Below are positions 16,166-25,979 of a stretch of 32,561 nt of DNA, piece after piece. Position numbers and translations under genes: made by a program. The stretch's first letter is position 1. Every line of letters begins with the position of its first letter. This DNA comes from Edaphosphingomonas laterariae (lineage in GTDB: Bacteria > Pseudomonadota > Alphaproteobacteria > Sphingomonadales > Sphingomonadaceae). The notes beneath the pieces were generated by a model. It saw only the letters and a program-made list of their open reading frames with translations. It did not search any database and had not been told where the DNA came from. The stretch covers positions 1-32,561 of the forward strand of contig NZ_FZOS01000032.1 in the NCBI RefSeq assembly GCF_900188165.1, read 5' to 3'.

Positions 16166-16894
16166 ATGACGGGAATTGCACTCGTAACTGGGGGAACACG
16201 TGGAATCGGCGCGGCAATCGCCCGGTCGCTCAAAGCAGCGGGATGGAATGTTGCCAGCATATATCATGGAAACGACGCCGCCGCCGAGCTGTTCCGGGAT
16301 GGTACGGGCATTCCCGTCTATAAATGGGACGTCGCGGAGGAACAGGCCTGCCGCGAAGGCCTGGCCCGCGTGGAAAAGGAACTGGGCCCGGTTTCAGTGC
16401 TGGTGAACAATGCCGGCATCACGCGCGACACCATGTTCCATCGGATGAGCTTTGCGCAGTGGCGCGAGGTTCTTGGCACCAACCTCGACTCGATGTTCAC
16501 AATGACGCGCGCCGTCATCGAAGGCATGCGCGAACGCCGCTTTGGCCGGATCATCAATATCTCCTCGATCAACGGCCAGAAGGGCCAGATTGGCCAGGTG
16601 AACTATTCGGCGGCCAAGGCGGGTGTGATCGGCTTCACCAAGGCGCTGGCGCAGGAAAATGCGTCGCGCGGCATCACGGTCAACGCCGTATGCCCCGGCT
16701 ATATCGACACCGAGATGGTCGCTGCCGTGCCGCAGGATGTCCGCGAAAAGATCATCGGCGGCATTCCCGTCGGGCGCCTGGGCGATCCGGCTGAAATCGC
16801 CGAAGCCGTTTGTTGGCTGGCCTCGGACAAGGCCGGTTTCAATACCGGCTCGGTGCTCACGATCAATGGCGGGCAATATATCGCCAACGGCTGA
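16166..16894 (+). CDS. phaB: acetoacetyl-CoA reductase (copy 2)
   Basis: SDR-family reductase of 242 aa, closely related to the protein at 14030-14752. It has TGGTRGIGAA, NNAGITRDTMFHRM, NISSING and Y147/K151 in NYSAAKAGVIGFTKALA, then CPGYIDTEMVAAV and INGGQYIANG. Blocks such as AVIEGMRERRFGRI are identical in both copies, pointing to duplication or to parallel acquisition. A GGAG ribosome-binding site is upstream of ATG 16166. It opens the plus-strand unit phaB-phasin-exporter and is divergent from tetR. Confidence 0.92.
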   Translation: MTGIALVTGGTRGIGAAIARSLKAAGWNVASIYHGNDAAAELFRDGTGIPVYKWDVAEEQACREGLARVEKELGPVSVLVNNAGITRDTMFHRMSFAQWREVLGTNLDSMFTMTRAVIEGMRERRFGRIINISSINGQKGQIGQVNYSAAKAGVIGFTKALAQENASRGITVNAVCPGYIDTEMVAAVPQDVREKIIGGIPVGRLGDPAEIAEAVCWLASDKAGFNTGSVLTINGGQYIANG

Positions 16895-16977
16895 AACTCT
16901 TGCCGTCCATGAATCTAATGCGTGGTTCGTCTTCCGATCTGCACTCCAGATCCAACCCCACTTCAAGGAGCAGTCTC

Positions 16978-17421
16978 ATGAGCTATCCGTTCGACCAGTT
17001 TGCCGCTGTCGCCGGCGCCAATCGGCAACTCGCCCTCAAATGCGCCGAGATCATGCGCGAAGCCGGCCAGCGCCAGGCGGCGATCGCTTCGCGCACGTTC
17101 GAGCTTCTCTCGGCGCAGAGCGCGGAGAAGGCGGGGGCTGTGCCTCTGCCCAATATCGCCGGCTTTTCCGAGATGTGGCAGGAAATCAGCCGGAACGGTC
17201 AGGCGTGCGCCCAGGACATGAAGGGCGCGCTCGACGATTGGCGGGCCGGGGTTGGTGACAGCCTGTCACCCGGCCAGGCCCAGGAGCAGGCGGCTCATGT
17301 GCTGCAACTCTGGACGTCTTTCTTCACACCCTCCCAGGCGGGAGATGCCGCAGCCGCCAAGGCGCCTGTGACCGCCCCGGCCAAGACCGGAACGGCCAAG
17401 CCCGAGACCGACAAGACCTGA
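16978..17421 (+). CDS. phasin-family protein (copy 1)
   Basis: A small granule-associated protein of 147 aa. It is helical and Ala/Gln-rich (AGANRQLALKCAEIMREAGQ, with FELLSAQS further on), as in phasins, and ends in an Ala/Pro/Lys-rich tail like that of many PhaP proteins. I chose ATG 16978 because it has an AAGGAG ribosome-binding site 7 bases upstream. The gene follows phaB copy 2 by 83 bases. It should coat PHA granules, limiting their size and coalescence. Family assignment rests on composition, size and context. Confidence 0.75.
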   Translation: MSYPFDQFAAVAGANRQLALKCAEIMREAGQRQAAIASRTFELLSAQSAEKAGAVPLPNIAGFSEMWQEISRNGQACAQDMKGALDDWRAGVGDSLSPGQAQEQAAHVLQLWTSFFTPSQAGDAAAAKAPVTAPAKTGTAKPETDKT

Positions 17422-17440
17422 AAACCACAGTTCGACCGCC

Positions 17441-17460
17441 ATGCCGCCAACCTGCGGCAT
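17441..17460 (+). terminator. hairpin downstream of phasin gene
   Basis: A perfect 7-bp stem ATGCCGC / GCGGCAT with a 6-base loop starts 20 bases after the phasin stop. There is no long U-run after it, so it may be a weak terminator, an attenuator, or an mRNA-stabilising hairpin that keeps phasin transcripts more abundant than the exporter genes. Confidence 0.4.
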
Positions 17461-17508
17461 TTCGGCAGGGCGGGGGCAGGTTGAAGTCTTCTTGCAACAG
17501 GGGATGTT

Positions 17509-19002
17509 GTGCGATTTACTGATCAAGTCCATATGAAAGGGTGGCGCCTGCCGTGCTTTCCCCTGCGGCCGAGGACCGCTGTTGTCGCCGCTTTGATGGT
17601 GGGTGTGACCGGCTGCTCTTTTGCGCCTGAGCATGTCCGGCCACCCCAGCCGGTGCCGCCGACCTACGAGGCGGCCAACATCGCCGGGACCACGATCGCG
17701 CGCATCGGTTGGCACGACTTCTTCCGGGAAGCCGAGTTGCAGCGGCTGATCGGCGAGGCGCTCGCGAACAATCGCGATATCCGCATCGCGGCGACCCGCG
17801 TCGCCGAGGTCCGCGCCGCCTGGCGGATCGAGGGCTCCTCGCTCTATCCGCAGCTCGATGCGGTCGGCACGGGAACGCGGGGCCGGACCCTGTTCAATCT
17901 CCCCGGCGCGGGCGCTACGCCTGTCGATGTCAAACAGATCAGCGCGCAGCTCTCGGCCAGTTGGGAGATCGACTTCTGGGGACGGCTGCGCAACCTGCGC
18001 GATGCCGCGCGCTGGCAGTATCTGGCGACCGAGGAAGCGCGCCGCGCGGTCGCGAGCCAGCTCGTCGCGCAGGTCGCCAACGGCTATCTTCTCGAACGGG
18101 AATATGAGGAACGGGTCGCACTCGCCCGGCACTCGATCGAAACGCGCGAGGAAGCGCTGCGCATCATGCGCCGCCGCTATGAGGTGGGATCGGGATCGAA
18201 GCTCGAGATGACCCAGGCGCAGCTGCTCCTGGGCCAGGCCAATACGACGATGCAGGGGCTGGAGCAGGACCGGGCCGTCAACCGCAATGCTCTTGCGGTG
18301 CTGATCGGGCGGCCTGTCGAGATCGCGTCCGGGACCCTGTCTCTGACCGACGTGCCCGAACGGCTCACGCTGCCTGCCGGGCTGCCCTCCGACCTTCTGG
18401 CCAACCGCCCGGATATCGTGGCGTCCGAATATCAGCTGCGCGCCGCCAGCGCCAATATCGGCGCGGCGCGGGCGGCCTTTTTTCCGAACATCAGCCTGAC
18501 GGGCGCATACGGCACGATGAGCGATGAGTTGGACGGGCTGTTCTCCGGCGGCAGCGAGGCGTGGAGCTTCACCCCGACCATCCGCCTTCCGCTTTTCAAC
18601 GCGGGACGCCTGAAGGGCAATCTCGACGTGGCCAGGGCCCGGCAGGAACGGGCGGTCGCGCAATATGAACAGACCGTGCAATCGGCGTTCCGCGACGTGT
18701 CCGATGCCCTTGTCCGCCGGCAGCAGTTGCAGCTGCAGATCGACACGACACAGCAGATGCTGGACGCCCAGCGCGAACGCGCGCGGCTCGCCCAGCTTCG
18801 CTTCGACAATGGCCGCTCGGCCTATCTGGAGGTGCTGGATGCCCAGCGCGACCTGTTCGACGCCGAACAGGCCCTGGTCCAGCTTCGGCGGGCCGAACTG
18901 GCCAGCATCGTCGTACTTTATTCGGCGCTGGGCGGAGGATTTGTCGCGGACGACGCCTTCGACGGCAACCTATCGAACAGAAACGGGGAACAGTCACAAT
19001 GA
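17509..19002 (+). CDS. NodT-type outer-membrane efflux channel lipoprotein
   Basis: TolC-like outer-membrane factor of the NodT subfamily, 497 aa. The N-terminus has a hydrophobic segment ending in the lipobox VTGC (Cys around residue 36), then SFAPEHVRPP. Two outer-membrane efflux repeats follow, with typical segments ISAQLSASWEIDFWGRLRN, LLANRPDIVASEYQLRAASANIGAARAAFFPNI split by the usual spacing, and IRLPLFNAGRL. GTG 17509 has AGGGGA upstream; ATG 17533 is an alternative without a clear site. The stop overlaps the hlyD start by 4 bp. It forms the exit duct for the inner-membrane ABC exporter encoded next. Confidence 0.92.
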   Translation: MRFTDQVHMKGWRLPCFPLRPRTAVVAALMVGVTGCSFAPEHVRPPQPVPPTYEAANIAGTTIARIGWHDFFREAELQRLIGEALANNRDIRIAATRVAEVRAAWRIEGSSLYPQLDAVGTGTRGRTLFNLPGAGATPVDVKQISAQLSASWEIDFWGRLRNLRDAARWQYLATEEARRAVASQLVAQVANGYLLEREYEERVALARHSIETREEALRIMRRRYEVGSGSKLEMTQAQLLLGQANTTMQGLEQDRAVNRNALAVLIGRPVEIASGTLSLTDVPERLTLPAGLPSDLLANRPDIVASEYQLRAASANIGAARAAFFPNISLTGAYGTMSDELDGLFSGGSEAWSFTPTIRLPLFNAGRLKGNLDVARARQERAVAQYEQTVQSAFRDVSDALVRRQQLQLQIDTTQQMLDAQRERARLAQLRFDNGRSAYLEVLDAQRDLFDAEQALVQLRRAELASIVVLYSALGGGFVADDAFDGNLSNRNGEQSQ

Positions 19003-20075
19003 CGCAGACGACAGGCAAGACCTGGTTCATCAGGGGCGCGATCGTCGCGGCGGTCGTGGCGGTGGCCGTGATCCTCTGGTCGCTGCTCAGGCCCGCGGAC
19101 CTGCCGGAGGGTATCGTCAGTGGCAATGGCCGGCTGGAAGCGCTCGAGATCGATATCTCGGCGAAAACGCCGGGCCGCATCCGCGATATCGTCGCCGAAG
19201 AAGGCCAGTTGGTGAAAGCCGGCGAGGTCGTCGCCCATATGGATGTCGAGACGCTCTCTGCTCAGCTTTCTGAAGCGAAGGCGCGGCTCGCCCAGGCGCT
19301 CAATGCCGTCCAGATCGCGCAAACCCAGGTGGGGCAGCGGCAGAGCGAACGCGCGGCAGCGCTCGCCACTGTCCGCCAGCGGGAAGCCGAACTCAATGCG
19401 GCCCGCAAGCGGCTTGGCCGGTCGGAAACGCTTGCGCGCGAAGGCGCCACGCCGACGCAGGAGCGCGACGATAACCAGGCGGCGGTCGAAGGAGCTTCCG
19501 CCACGGTAGAAGCCGCGCGCGCGCAGTTGGCGTCGGCCGACGCCAATATCGCCGCAGCGCGCAGCCAGGTCATCGGCGCCCGATCCAATGTCGATGCGGC
19601 GCGCGCAACCATCGCGCGGATCGAGGCGGATATCCGCGACAGCGACCTCAAGGCGCCTCGCGGCGGCCGCATCCAGTATCGGGTTGCCCAGCCGGGCGAG
19701 GTCGTCGCCGGCGGCGGCCGGGTCATGAACCTCGTCGATCTGACCGACGTCTATATGACTTTCTTCCTGCCGGAAACGGTCGCGGGGCGCGTGCGCATCG
19801 GCAGCGAGGTTCGCCTGGTGCTCGATGCCGCGCCCGATGTCGTCATTCCTGCAAAGATCAGTTTCGTGGCCGATGTCGCGCAGTTCACGCCCAAGACGGT
19901 CGAAACGCAAAGCGAGCGCCAGAAGCTCATGTTCCGCGTCCGGGCGAAGATCGATCTCGCGCTGCTCCAGCGCCATATCGCGCTGGTAAAAACAGGCCTG
20001 CCGGGCATGGCCTATGTGCGGATCGATTCCCAGGCAGCCTGGCCGGACAAGCTGTCGAACCTTGTAAAGGAATAG
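18999..20075 (+). CDS. HlyD-family periplasmic adaptor
   Basis: Membrane-fusion protein of 358 aa linking the inner-membrane exporter to the NodT channel. One membrane anchor lies at about 10-30. A lipoyl/biotinyl-like half follows ([20 protein letters not shown]), then a long Ala/Gln/Arg coiled-coil hairpin at about 85-200, and the second lipoyl half with [20 protein letters not shown]. The arrangement matches YhiI-type adaptors that pair with RbbA/YhhJ exporters. Its ATG overlaps the upstream stop by 4 bp, and the next gene starts 4 bp after its stop. Confidence 0.92.
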   Translation: MTQTTGKTWFIRGAIVAAVVAVAVILWSLLRPADLPEGIVSGNGRLEALEIDISAKTPGRIRDIVAEEGQLVKAGEVVAHMDVETLSAQLSEAKARLAQALNAVQIAQTQVGQRQSERAAALATVRQREAELNAARKRLGRSETLAREGATPTQERDDNQAAVEGASATVEAARAQLASADANIAAARSQVIGARSNVDAARATIARIEADIRDSDLKAPRGGRIQYRVAQPGEVVAGGGRVMNLVDLTDVYMTFFLPETVAGRVRIGSEVRLVLDAAPDVVIPAKISFVADVAQFTPKTVETQSERQKLMFRVRAKIDLALLQRHIALVKTGLPGMAYVRIDSQAAWPDKLSNLVKE

Positions 20076-20079
20076 GCCG

Positions 20080-22845
20080 GTGGCTTCCCCCACGCCCCCC
20101 CAGGGGCCACCGGTCGTCCGCCTTGCCGGAGTGCGGTTGCGCTACGGCAAGGCGGAAGCCCTGCGCGGCATCGACCTCAACCTGAGCCCAGGCCGGATGA
20201 TCGGTCTGATCGGCCCCGACGGGGTCGGCAAGTCGAGCCTGCTATCGCTGGTCGCGGGCGCTCGCGCCGTGCAGGAGGGGACGGTTCATGTGCTCGGCGG
20301 CGATATGGCCGACCGCCGTCATCGCGAGGACGTCTGTCCGCGCATCGCCTATATGCCGCAGGGTCTGGGACGGAACCTCTATCCGACACTGTCTGTCGAG
20401 GAAAATCTCCAGTTCTTCGCCCGTCTCTTCGGTCATGGCGCGTCCGAGCGCCGCCGCCGGATCGATGCGCTCACCCGCAGCACGGGGCTCTATTCCTTCC
20501 TGTCGCGGCCTGCCGGCAAGCTGTCGGGTGGCATGAAGCAGAAGCTCGGCCTGTGCTGCGCGCTGATCCACGATCCCGATCTCCTGATCCTGGACGAACC
20601 GACCACCGGCGTCGATCCGCTGGCGCGCGCGCAGTTCTGGGATCTGATCGCCGGCATCCGCGAAGATCGTCCCGGCATGAGCGTGATCGTGGCGACGGCC
20701 TATATGGACGAAGCGCAGCGGTTCGACTGGCTGGTGGCGATGGATGATGGCGCGATCCTGGCTACGGGCACGCCTTCGCAAATCCTTGAGCGGACCGGCA
20801 CGGATCATCTCGAAGCTGCCTTCGCCGAACTGTTGCCCGAAGAGAGGAAACGCGGCCACAAGCCGGTCATCATCCCGCCGCTCGACGTCGACGAGGATGA
20901 CATCGCCATCGAGGCGGAGGGGCTGACCATGCGCTTCGGCGATTTCGTCGCCGTCGATCATGTCAGTTTCCGCATCCGCCGCGGCGAGATCTTCGGTTTC
21001 CTCGGCTCAAACGGCTGCGGCAAGTCGACGACGATGAAGATGCTGACCGGACTGCTGCCGGCAAGCGAAGGGCGGGCCTGGCTGTTTGGCCATGAGGTCG
21101 ATCCGCACGACATCGCGACGCGCAGGCGGGTTGGCTATATGAGCCAGGCTTTCTCGCTCTACGGCGAACTGACCGTACGGCAGAATCTCGAACTGCATGC
21201 GCGGCTGTTCCATGTGCCGGTCGACGAAATACCGGGCCGCGTCACCGAGATGGCGGAACGCTTCAGTCTCGAGCCGGTCATGGACGAGCTGCCCGAGCAA
21301 CTTCCGCTCGGTATCCGCCAGCGTCTCTCCCTCGCTGTGGCGATGGTTCACAAGCCCGAACTGTTGATCCTGGATGAACCCACCTCCGGCGTCGATCCGG
21401 TCGCGCGTGACGCCTTCTGGCGGTTGCTTGCCGAACTGTCGCGCCGGGACAGGGTGACCATCTTCATTTCCACCCACTTCATGAACGAGGCAGAGCGCTG
21501 CGACCGCATGTCGATGATGCATGCGGGCAAGGTGCTCGACAGCGACGTGCCCGCCAGACTGGTCGAGAAGCGCGGCGCCAAAACCCTTGAAGAGGCCTTC
21601 ATCGGCTACCTCGTCGAAGCCGAGGGCGGCACGGCGGCGCCGGCCAGCCAGCCCGGGGCCGCCGATCACGAGGAGCAACCATCGGCGGCGCCCGCTGAAC
21701 ACGGCGGGCACGGCTCTGGCGGTTTCAGTCTGCAGCGAATGTTCAGCTATCTGTGGCGCGAGACGCTGGAATTGCAGCGGGACCCGGTACGCGCCACGCT
21801 GGCGCTGGGCGGTTCGCTGCTGCTGATGTTCGTGATCGGCTTCGGCATCACCATGGACGTCGAGGACCTGAGCTATGCGGTGCTCGATCGCGACCAGACC
21901 ACGCTTAGCCAGAACTACACGCTGAACTTGGCCGGATCGCGCTACTTCACCGAGCACGCGCCGATCATCGACTACGAGGACCTTGATCGACGCATGCGCA
22001 ACGGCGAACTGTCGCTGGCCATTGAGATCCCCCCTGGCTTCTCTCGCGATGTGTTGCGAGGCCAGAACGTGCAGATAGGTGCCTGGATCGACGGCGCCAT
22101 GCCGCAACGCGCGGAAACCGTCCAGGGCTACGTTCAGGGCATGCACCAGCACTGGCTGCTCGTACAGGCCAGCGAACGCAGCGGTGCCAGCGCCGCAGGA
22201 AATGCGAGCGTCGAGACACGCTTTCGCTACAACCCCGATGTCAAGAGCCTGCCGGCCATGGTGCCGGGGGTGATTCCCCTGTTGCTGCTCATGCTGCCGG
22301 CGATGCTGACCGCGCTGGCGGTGGTGCGCGAGAAGGAGACAGGCTCGATTACCAATCTGTACGTGACGCCGGTCACGCGCATCGAGTTCCTGCTTGGCAA
22401 GCAACTGCCCTATGTCGGTCTGGCCATGGTGAACTTCCTGCTGATGAGCCTGCTCGCGGTCACCGTCTTCGGTGTGCAGGTCACGGGCAGCTTCTTCACC
22501 CTGTCGCTGGCCGCGCTGATCTTCTCCTTCGCCGCGACAGGCATGGGGCTGCTGGCCTCGGCCGTCACGCGCAGCCAGATCGCCGCCATGTTCTTTGCCA
22601 TGATCGGCACCATCATTCCGGCCACCCAGTTCGCCGGCCTGAGGGATCCCGTGTCCTCGCTTGAAGGCTCCAGCAAGTTCATCGGCGAGATCTACCCCGC
22701 CACGCACATGATCTCCATCAGCCGTGGCGTGTTCAACAAATCACTCGGCCTGGCCGACCTGACGGGGCCGCTGTGGTCGATGCTCATTTCGGTTCCGGTC
22801 ATTCTCGGCGTGGCTGTTTTGCTACTCAAGAAGCAGGAGCGTTGA
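20080..22845 (+). CDS. rbbA: RbbA-like ABC exporter: two ATPase domains fused to an ABC-2 permease
   Basis: A 921-residue fusion. ATPase 1 has Walker A GPDGVGKS (45-52), signature LSGGMKQK (148) and DEPTTGVDP (172). ATPase 2 has GSNGCGKS (309-316) and DEPTSGVDP (432), but its signature is degenerate, reading LPLGIRQR (about 408). An Ala/Gly/His-rich linker (about 515-548) leads to an ABC-2 permease with membrane segments near 585-605 and after 725. GTG 20080 has AAAGGA upstream. His codon use changes from 9 CAT/5 CAC before the linker (to about 21640) to 0 CAT/7 CAC after it, by hand count. That suggests the permease half came from another donor. The substrate is unknown. Confidence 0.9.
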   Translation: MASPTPPQGPPVVRLAGVRLRYGKAEALRGIDLNLSPGRMIGLIGPDGVGKSSLLSLVAGARAVQEGTVHVLGGDMADRRHREDVCPRIAYMPQGLGRNLYPTLSVEENLQFFARLFGHGASERRRRIDALTRSTGLYSFLSRPAGKLSGGMKQKLGLCCALIHDPDLLILDEPTTGVDPLARAQFWDLIAGIREDRPGMSVIVATAYMDEAQRFDWLVAMDDGAILATGTPSQILERTGTDHLEAAFAELLPEERKRGHKPVIIPPLDVDEDDIAIEAEGLTMRFGDFVAVDHVSFRIRRGEIFGFLGSNGCGKSTTMKMLTGLLPASEGRAWLFGHEVDPHDIATRRRVGYMSQAFSLYGELTVRQNLELHARLFHVPVDEIPGRVTEMAERFSLEPVMDELPEQLPLGIRQRLSLAVAMVHKPELLILDEPTSGVDPVARDAFWRLLAELSRRDRVTIFISTHFMNEAERCDRMSMMHAGKVLDSDVPARLVEKRGAKTLEEAFIGYLVEAEGGTAAPASQPGAADHEEQPSAAPAEHGGHGSGGFSLQRMFSYLWRETLELQRDPVRATLALGGSLLLMFVIGFGITMDVEDLSYAVLDRDQTTLSQNYTLNLAGSRYFTEHAPIIDYEDLDRRMRNGELSLAIEIPPGFSRDVLRGQNVQIGAWIDGAMPQRAETVQGYVQGMHQHWLLVQASERSGASAAGNASVETRFRYNPDVKSLPAMVPGVIPLLLLMLPAMLTALAVVREKETGSITNLYVTPVTRIEFLLGKQLPYVGLAMVNFLLMSLLAVTVFGVQVTGSFFTLSLAALIFSFAATGMGLLASAVTRSQIAAMFFAMIGTIIPATQFAGLRDPVSSLEGSSKFIGEIYPATHMISISRGVFNKSLGLADLTGPLWSMLISVPVILGVAVLLLKKQER

Positions 22846-22846
22846 G

Positions 22847-23977
22847 ATGCGCAGAAGAAACCTGGCCAATATCTACGACCTTGGTGTCAAGGAGCTGTGG
22901 AGTCTGTGGCGCGATCCGATGATGCTTGTGCTCATCGTCTATGTGTTCACCGCGTCGGTCTACACCAAGGCCACGTCCATGCCGGAGACGCTGCACAACG
23001 CGCCCATCGCCATCGTCGACGAGGATAATTCGGCGCTGTCCCAGCGGGTTGCCTCGGCCTTCTACCCCCCGCAGTTCACGCCACCGGCCATGATCGACTA
23101 TGGGGACGTGGACCCGGGCATGGACGCGGGGCTGTACACCTTCGCTCTGGTCATTCCGCCCAACTTCCAGCGCGACGTGCTGGCGGGGCGATCGCCTGCC
23201 GTGCAGCTCAATGTCGACGCCACCCGCATGAGCCAGGCCTTCACCGGCAGTGGCTATATCCAGCAGATCTTCACCGGCGAAGTCAATGAGTTCGTCAAGC
23301 GTTACCGCGGCACCGACGCGCCACCCGTGGATCTGGCATTGCGCGCACGCTTCAACCCGGCACTGGACAAGGCCTGGTTCGGCTCGGTGGTGCAGATCAT
23401 CAACCACATCACGCTGTTGTCCATCATCCTGACCGGCGCAGCGCTGATCCGGGAGCGCGAGCACGGCACCATCGAGCACCTGCTGGTGATGCCGGTTACA
23501 CCCGCGCAGATCATGCTCTCCAAGGTCTGGTCGATGGCCCTGGTCGTGCTGATCGCCTCCTTCCTGTCCCTCAACCTCATGGTGCGCGGCATCCTGGGCG
23601 TGCCCATCGAGGGCTCCATTGTGTTGTTCTTCGCCGGCGCGGCCCTCAGCCTGTTCGCCACCACCTCCATGGGCATATTCATCGCCACGCTGGCGCGCAA
23701 CATGCCGCAGTTCGGCATGCTGATGATGCTGACCATCATGCCGCTCCAGATGCTATCCGGCGGCGACACGCCCCGCGAAAGCATGCCCGAGATCGTGCAG
23801 AACATCATGCTGATCGCACCCACCACCCATTTCGTGGAACTGAGCCAGGCCATCCTTTACCGGGACGCGGGCCTGGAGACGGTATGGCAGCCGTTCCTGG
23901 CGCTGGCCCTGATCGGCACGGTGCTGTTTTTCCTGTCGTTGGCACGCTTTCGCAAAACGATCGGCCAGATGGCCTGA
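22847..23977 (+). CDS. YhhJ-like ABC-2 permease
   Basis: Inner-membrane permease of 376 aa, the partner half-transporter of the RbbA-like protein. It has an N-terminal membrane segment (MLVLIVYVFTASVYTKA), a large periplasmic domain and a cluster of membrane segments from about 180. Within that cluster lie the ABC-2 blocks ALIREREHGTIEHLLVMPVT and MLTIMPLQMLSGGDTPRESM. ATG 22847 directly follows the preceding stop, and its ribosome-binding site AGGAG lies inside the end of rbbA. Codon choice (TAC/CAC) matches the 3' half of rbbA rather than the sphingomonad-like genes upstream. Confidence 0.92.
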   Translation: MRRRNLANIYDLGVKELWSLWRDPMMLVLIVYVFTASVYTKATSMPETLHNAPIAIVDEDNSALSQRVASAFYPPQFTPPAMIDYGDVDPGMDAGLYTFALVIPPNFQRDVLAGRSPAVQLNVDATRMSQAFTGSGYIQQIFTGEVNEFVKRYRGTDAPPVDLALRARFNPALDKAWFGSVVQIINHITLLSIILTGAALIREREHGTIEHLLVMPVTPAQIMLSKVWSMALVVLIASFLSLNLMVRGILGVPIEGSIVLFFAGAALSLFATTSMGIFIATLARNMPQFGMLMMLTIMPLQMLSGGDTPRESMPEIVQNIMLIAPTTHFVELSQAILYRDAGLETVWQPFLALALIGTVLFFLSLARFRKTIGQMA

Positions 23978-24024
23978 TCGTTTGATCGCCCGAGTGGGCA
24001 CTCAACCCAGTAAGGAGTTTGACC

Positions 24025-24429
24025 ATGAGCAATGAAACCATCCCTCTCAACCTGTTCAAGGCGAACCTGGAACTGCAGTTGCGCCTCCAGCGCCTGGTGC
24101 AGGAAAACGGCCAGCAATGGTTGGAGAACGCCACGCGCGCAGGCAAAGACGGCATTGCCGAGTCCGGCGCAGAAATCGAAAACCTGCTCAAGGCCAAGAA
24201 CTGGCAGGAACTGGCCACGCTGCCCGCACAAGCCTTCTGGCGTCAGTTCCAGTACCACGTGGGCGGCGCGCAGGCGCTGACACAAGTCGCGATCAAAAAC
24301 CAGACAACCTTCACCCAAGGCCTGCAAATAGCTATTCAAGACTGGCAGAAATCGGTTACGCAGGCTGAGAACGGCGGTGCAAAATTAGACCACGGTAGCG
24401 GCGGCGAAGTGCTGCTGCGGGCGGCGTAA
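24025..24429 (+). CDS. phasin-family protein (copy 2), C-terminus replaced by IS21
   Basis: A phasin-like granule protein. About 113 native residues are followed by about 21 read from the IS21 left end (from 24366). The native part (NLFKANLELQLRLQRLVQEN, then WLENATRAGKDGI, and ELATLPAQAFWRQFQ) resembles phasins of Beta- and Gammaproteobacteria more than the first phasin here. ATG 24025 has AAGGAG 7 bases upstream. It follows the exporter permease by 47 bases. How many residues were lost is unknown; the last native part is an amphipathic helix (TFTQGLQIAIQDWQKSV) typical of the family core, so partial function is possible. Confidence 0.72.
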   Translation: MSNETIPLNLFKANLELQLRLQRLVQENGQQWLENATRAGKDGIAESGAEIENLLKAKNWQELATLPAQAFWRQFQYHVGGAQALTQVAIKNQTTFTQGLQIAIQDWQKSVTQAENGGAKLDHGSGGEVLLRAA

Positions 24430-24440
24430 AAGTCGTCCAC
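24373..24440 (+). repeat. IS21 left-end repeats L1 and L2
   Basis: Two direct copies of the transposase-binding type repeat: L1 at 24373-24393 and L2 at 24420-24440. L2 reads GGCGGCGTAAAAGTCGTCCA followed by C. The same repeats occur inverted at 26819-26862, 45-88, and direct at 32474-32494 and 32521-32541. Confidence 0.8.
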
Positions 24441-24488
24441 TTTTTCCCTTTTCGCGATGCTGGCGAGGAGGGATGAGGGATTTACACC

Positions 24489-25979
24489 GTGGAACTTTAC
24501 CTGAAGGTTCGTCTTGCCTGCGCGGGCGGCATGAGCGCCCGGGCGGCAGCGAAGCATTTCAACATATCGCGCGACACGGTCCGCAAGATGCTGTCGTATT
24601 CCGAGCCGCCCGGTTACCGTCGCAGCGCCCCGGTGCGGCGACCGAAGCTGGAAGCGTTCATACCGATCATCGACGGCTGGCTGGATGGGGACCGGTCGGT
24701 CCCGCGCAAGCAGCGCCATACGGCGAAGCGTGTGTTCGATCGCCTTCGCGAAGAGCATGGCTTCACCGGAGGCTACACGATCATCAAGGATTACATCCGG
24801 GATCGGGATCAGCGCAGCCGGGAGATGTTCGTGCCGCTGGCACACGCACCCGGCCATGGGCAGGCAGATTTTGGAGAAGCTCTGGTCGAGATCGGCGGGG
24901 TGGAGCAGAAGGCGCACTTCTTCGTGCTCGATCTGCCGCACAGCGACGCCTGCTACGTACGCGCCTATCCGGCTGCCGTTGCCGAGGCCTGGATGGACGG
25001 CCATGTCCACGCCTTTGCGTTCTTCGGCGCGGTGCCGCTGTCGATCGTCTACGACAACGACCGCTGCCTGGTCTCGAAGATCCTGCCTGACGGGACGCGG
25101 CTGCGCGCGAGGCTGTTCAGCGCCTTCCTGTCGCACTACCTGATCCGTGATCGTTACGGCCGCCCCGGCAAGGGTAACGATAAGGGCGGCGTTGAAGGCC
25201 TTGTCGGCTATTGCCGGCGCAACTTCATGGTGCCGATCCCCCGGTTCCCGACATGGGAGGCGTTCAACCTGTGGCTCGAGGAGCAATGCCGCAAACGGCA
25301 GAACGACCGGCTGCGGGGCGAGAGTGAGACGATTGGCGAGAGGCTGCGGCGCGATCTGGCGGCGATGCAGGAACTGCCGGCTTCCCCCTTCGAGGCCTGT
25401 GACCAGACCAGCGGCCAGGTCTCATCGCAGGCGCTGGTGCGTTACCGGACCAACGATTACTCGGTGCCGGTGCGCTTCGGCCACCAGGAGGTGTGGATCA
25501 GGGGCTATGTCGACGAGGTGGTGATCGGTTGCCGGGGCGAGATCATTGCCCGCCATGTGCGCAGCTACGAGCGCGAGGATGTGATCTTCGATCCGATCCA
25601 TTACCTTCCCCTGATCGAACAGAAGATCAATGCCCTCGATCAGGCCGCACCATTGCAGGGCTGGGACCTGCCCGAGGTATTTACAACGCTGCGCCGGCTG
25701 ATGGAGACGCGCATGGGCAAGCATGGCCGGCGCGAATATGTGCAGGTACTGCGCCTGCTGGAGAGCTTCGCTCTGGCCGATCTGCATGGCGCGGTGAAGC
25801 AGGCCCTTGATATGGGCGCGATCGGCTTCGATGCGGTGAAGCATCTCCTGTTATGCCGGGTGGAGCGCCGCCCGCCCCGACTGGACATGGCGATCTATCC
25901 CTACCTGCCCAGGGCCAGAGTGGAGACAACATCGGCGCGCTCGTACATGCGGCTGTTGACCGGCGGAGCAGCGGCATGA
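24489..25979 (+). CDS. istA: IS21-family transposase IstA
   Basis: Transposase with an rve integrase core, 496 aa. The N-terminus has an HTH region (SARAAAKHFNISRDTVRKML). The catalytic core begins around HAPGHGQADFGEALVEI, where the first Asp lies, then VPLSIVYDNDRC with the second, and GNDKGGVEGLVGYCRRNF with the Glu. The C-terminal region includes YRTNDYSVPVRFGHQEVWI, common to IS21 IstA. GTG 24489 is preceded by a purine-rich GAGGAGGGATGAGGG stretch. Its stop overlaps the istB start in an ATGA, so the two proteins are coupled. The frame is intact. Confidence 0.95.
   Translation: MELYLKVRLACAGGMSARAAAKHFNISRDTVRKMLSYSEPPGYRRSAPVRRPKLEAFIPIIDGWLDGDRSVPRKQRHTAKRVFDRLREEHGFTGGYTIIKDYIRDRDQRSREMFVPLAHAPGHGQADFGEALVEIGGVEQKAHFFVLDLPHSDACYVRAYPAAVAEAWMDGHVHAFAFFGAVPLSIVYDNDRCLVSKILPDGTRLRARLFSAFLSHYLIRDRYGRPGKGNDKGGVEGLVGYCRRNFMVPIPRFPTWEAFNLWLEEQCRKRQNDRLRGESETIGERLRRDLAAMQELPASPFEACDQTSGQVSSQALVRYRTNDYSVPVRFGHQEVWIRGYVDEVVIGCRGEIIARHVRSYEREDVIFDPIHYLPLIEQKINALDQAAPLQGWDLPEVFTTLRRLMETRMGKHGRREYVQVLRLLESFALADLHGAVKQALDMGAIGFDAVKHLLLCRVERRPPRLDMAIYPYLPRARVETTSARSYMRLLTGGAAA

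Noticed and set aside
21007-22707. Long open frame on the minus strand (566 codons)
   Set aside because: It is antisense to the well-supported RbbA-like gene, has shadow-type composition (His/Gln/Arg-rich) and no recognisable motif.
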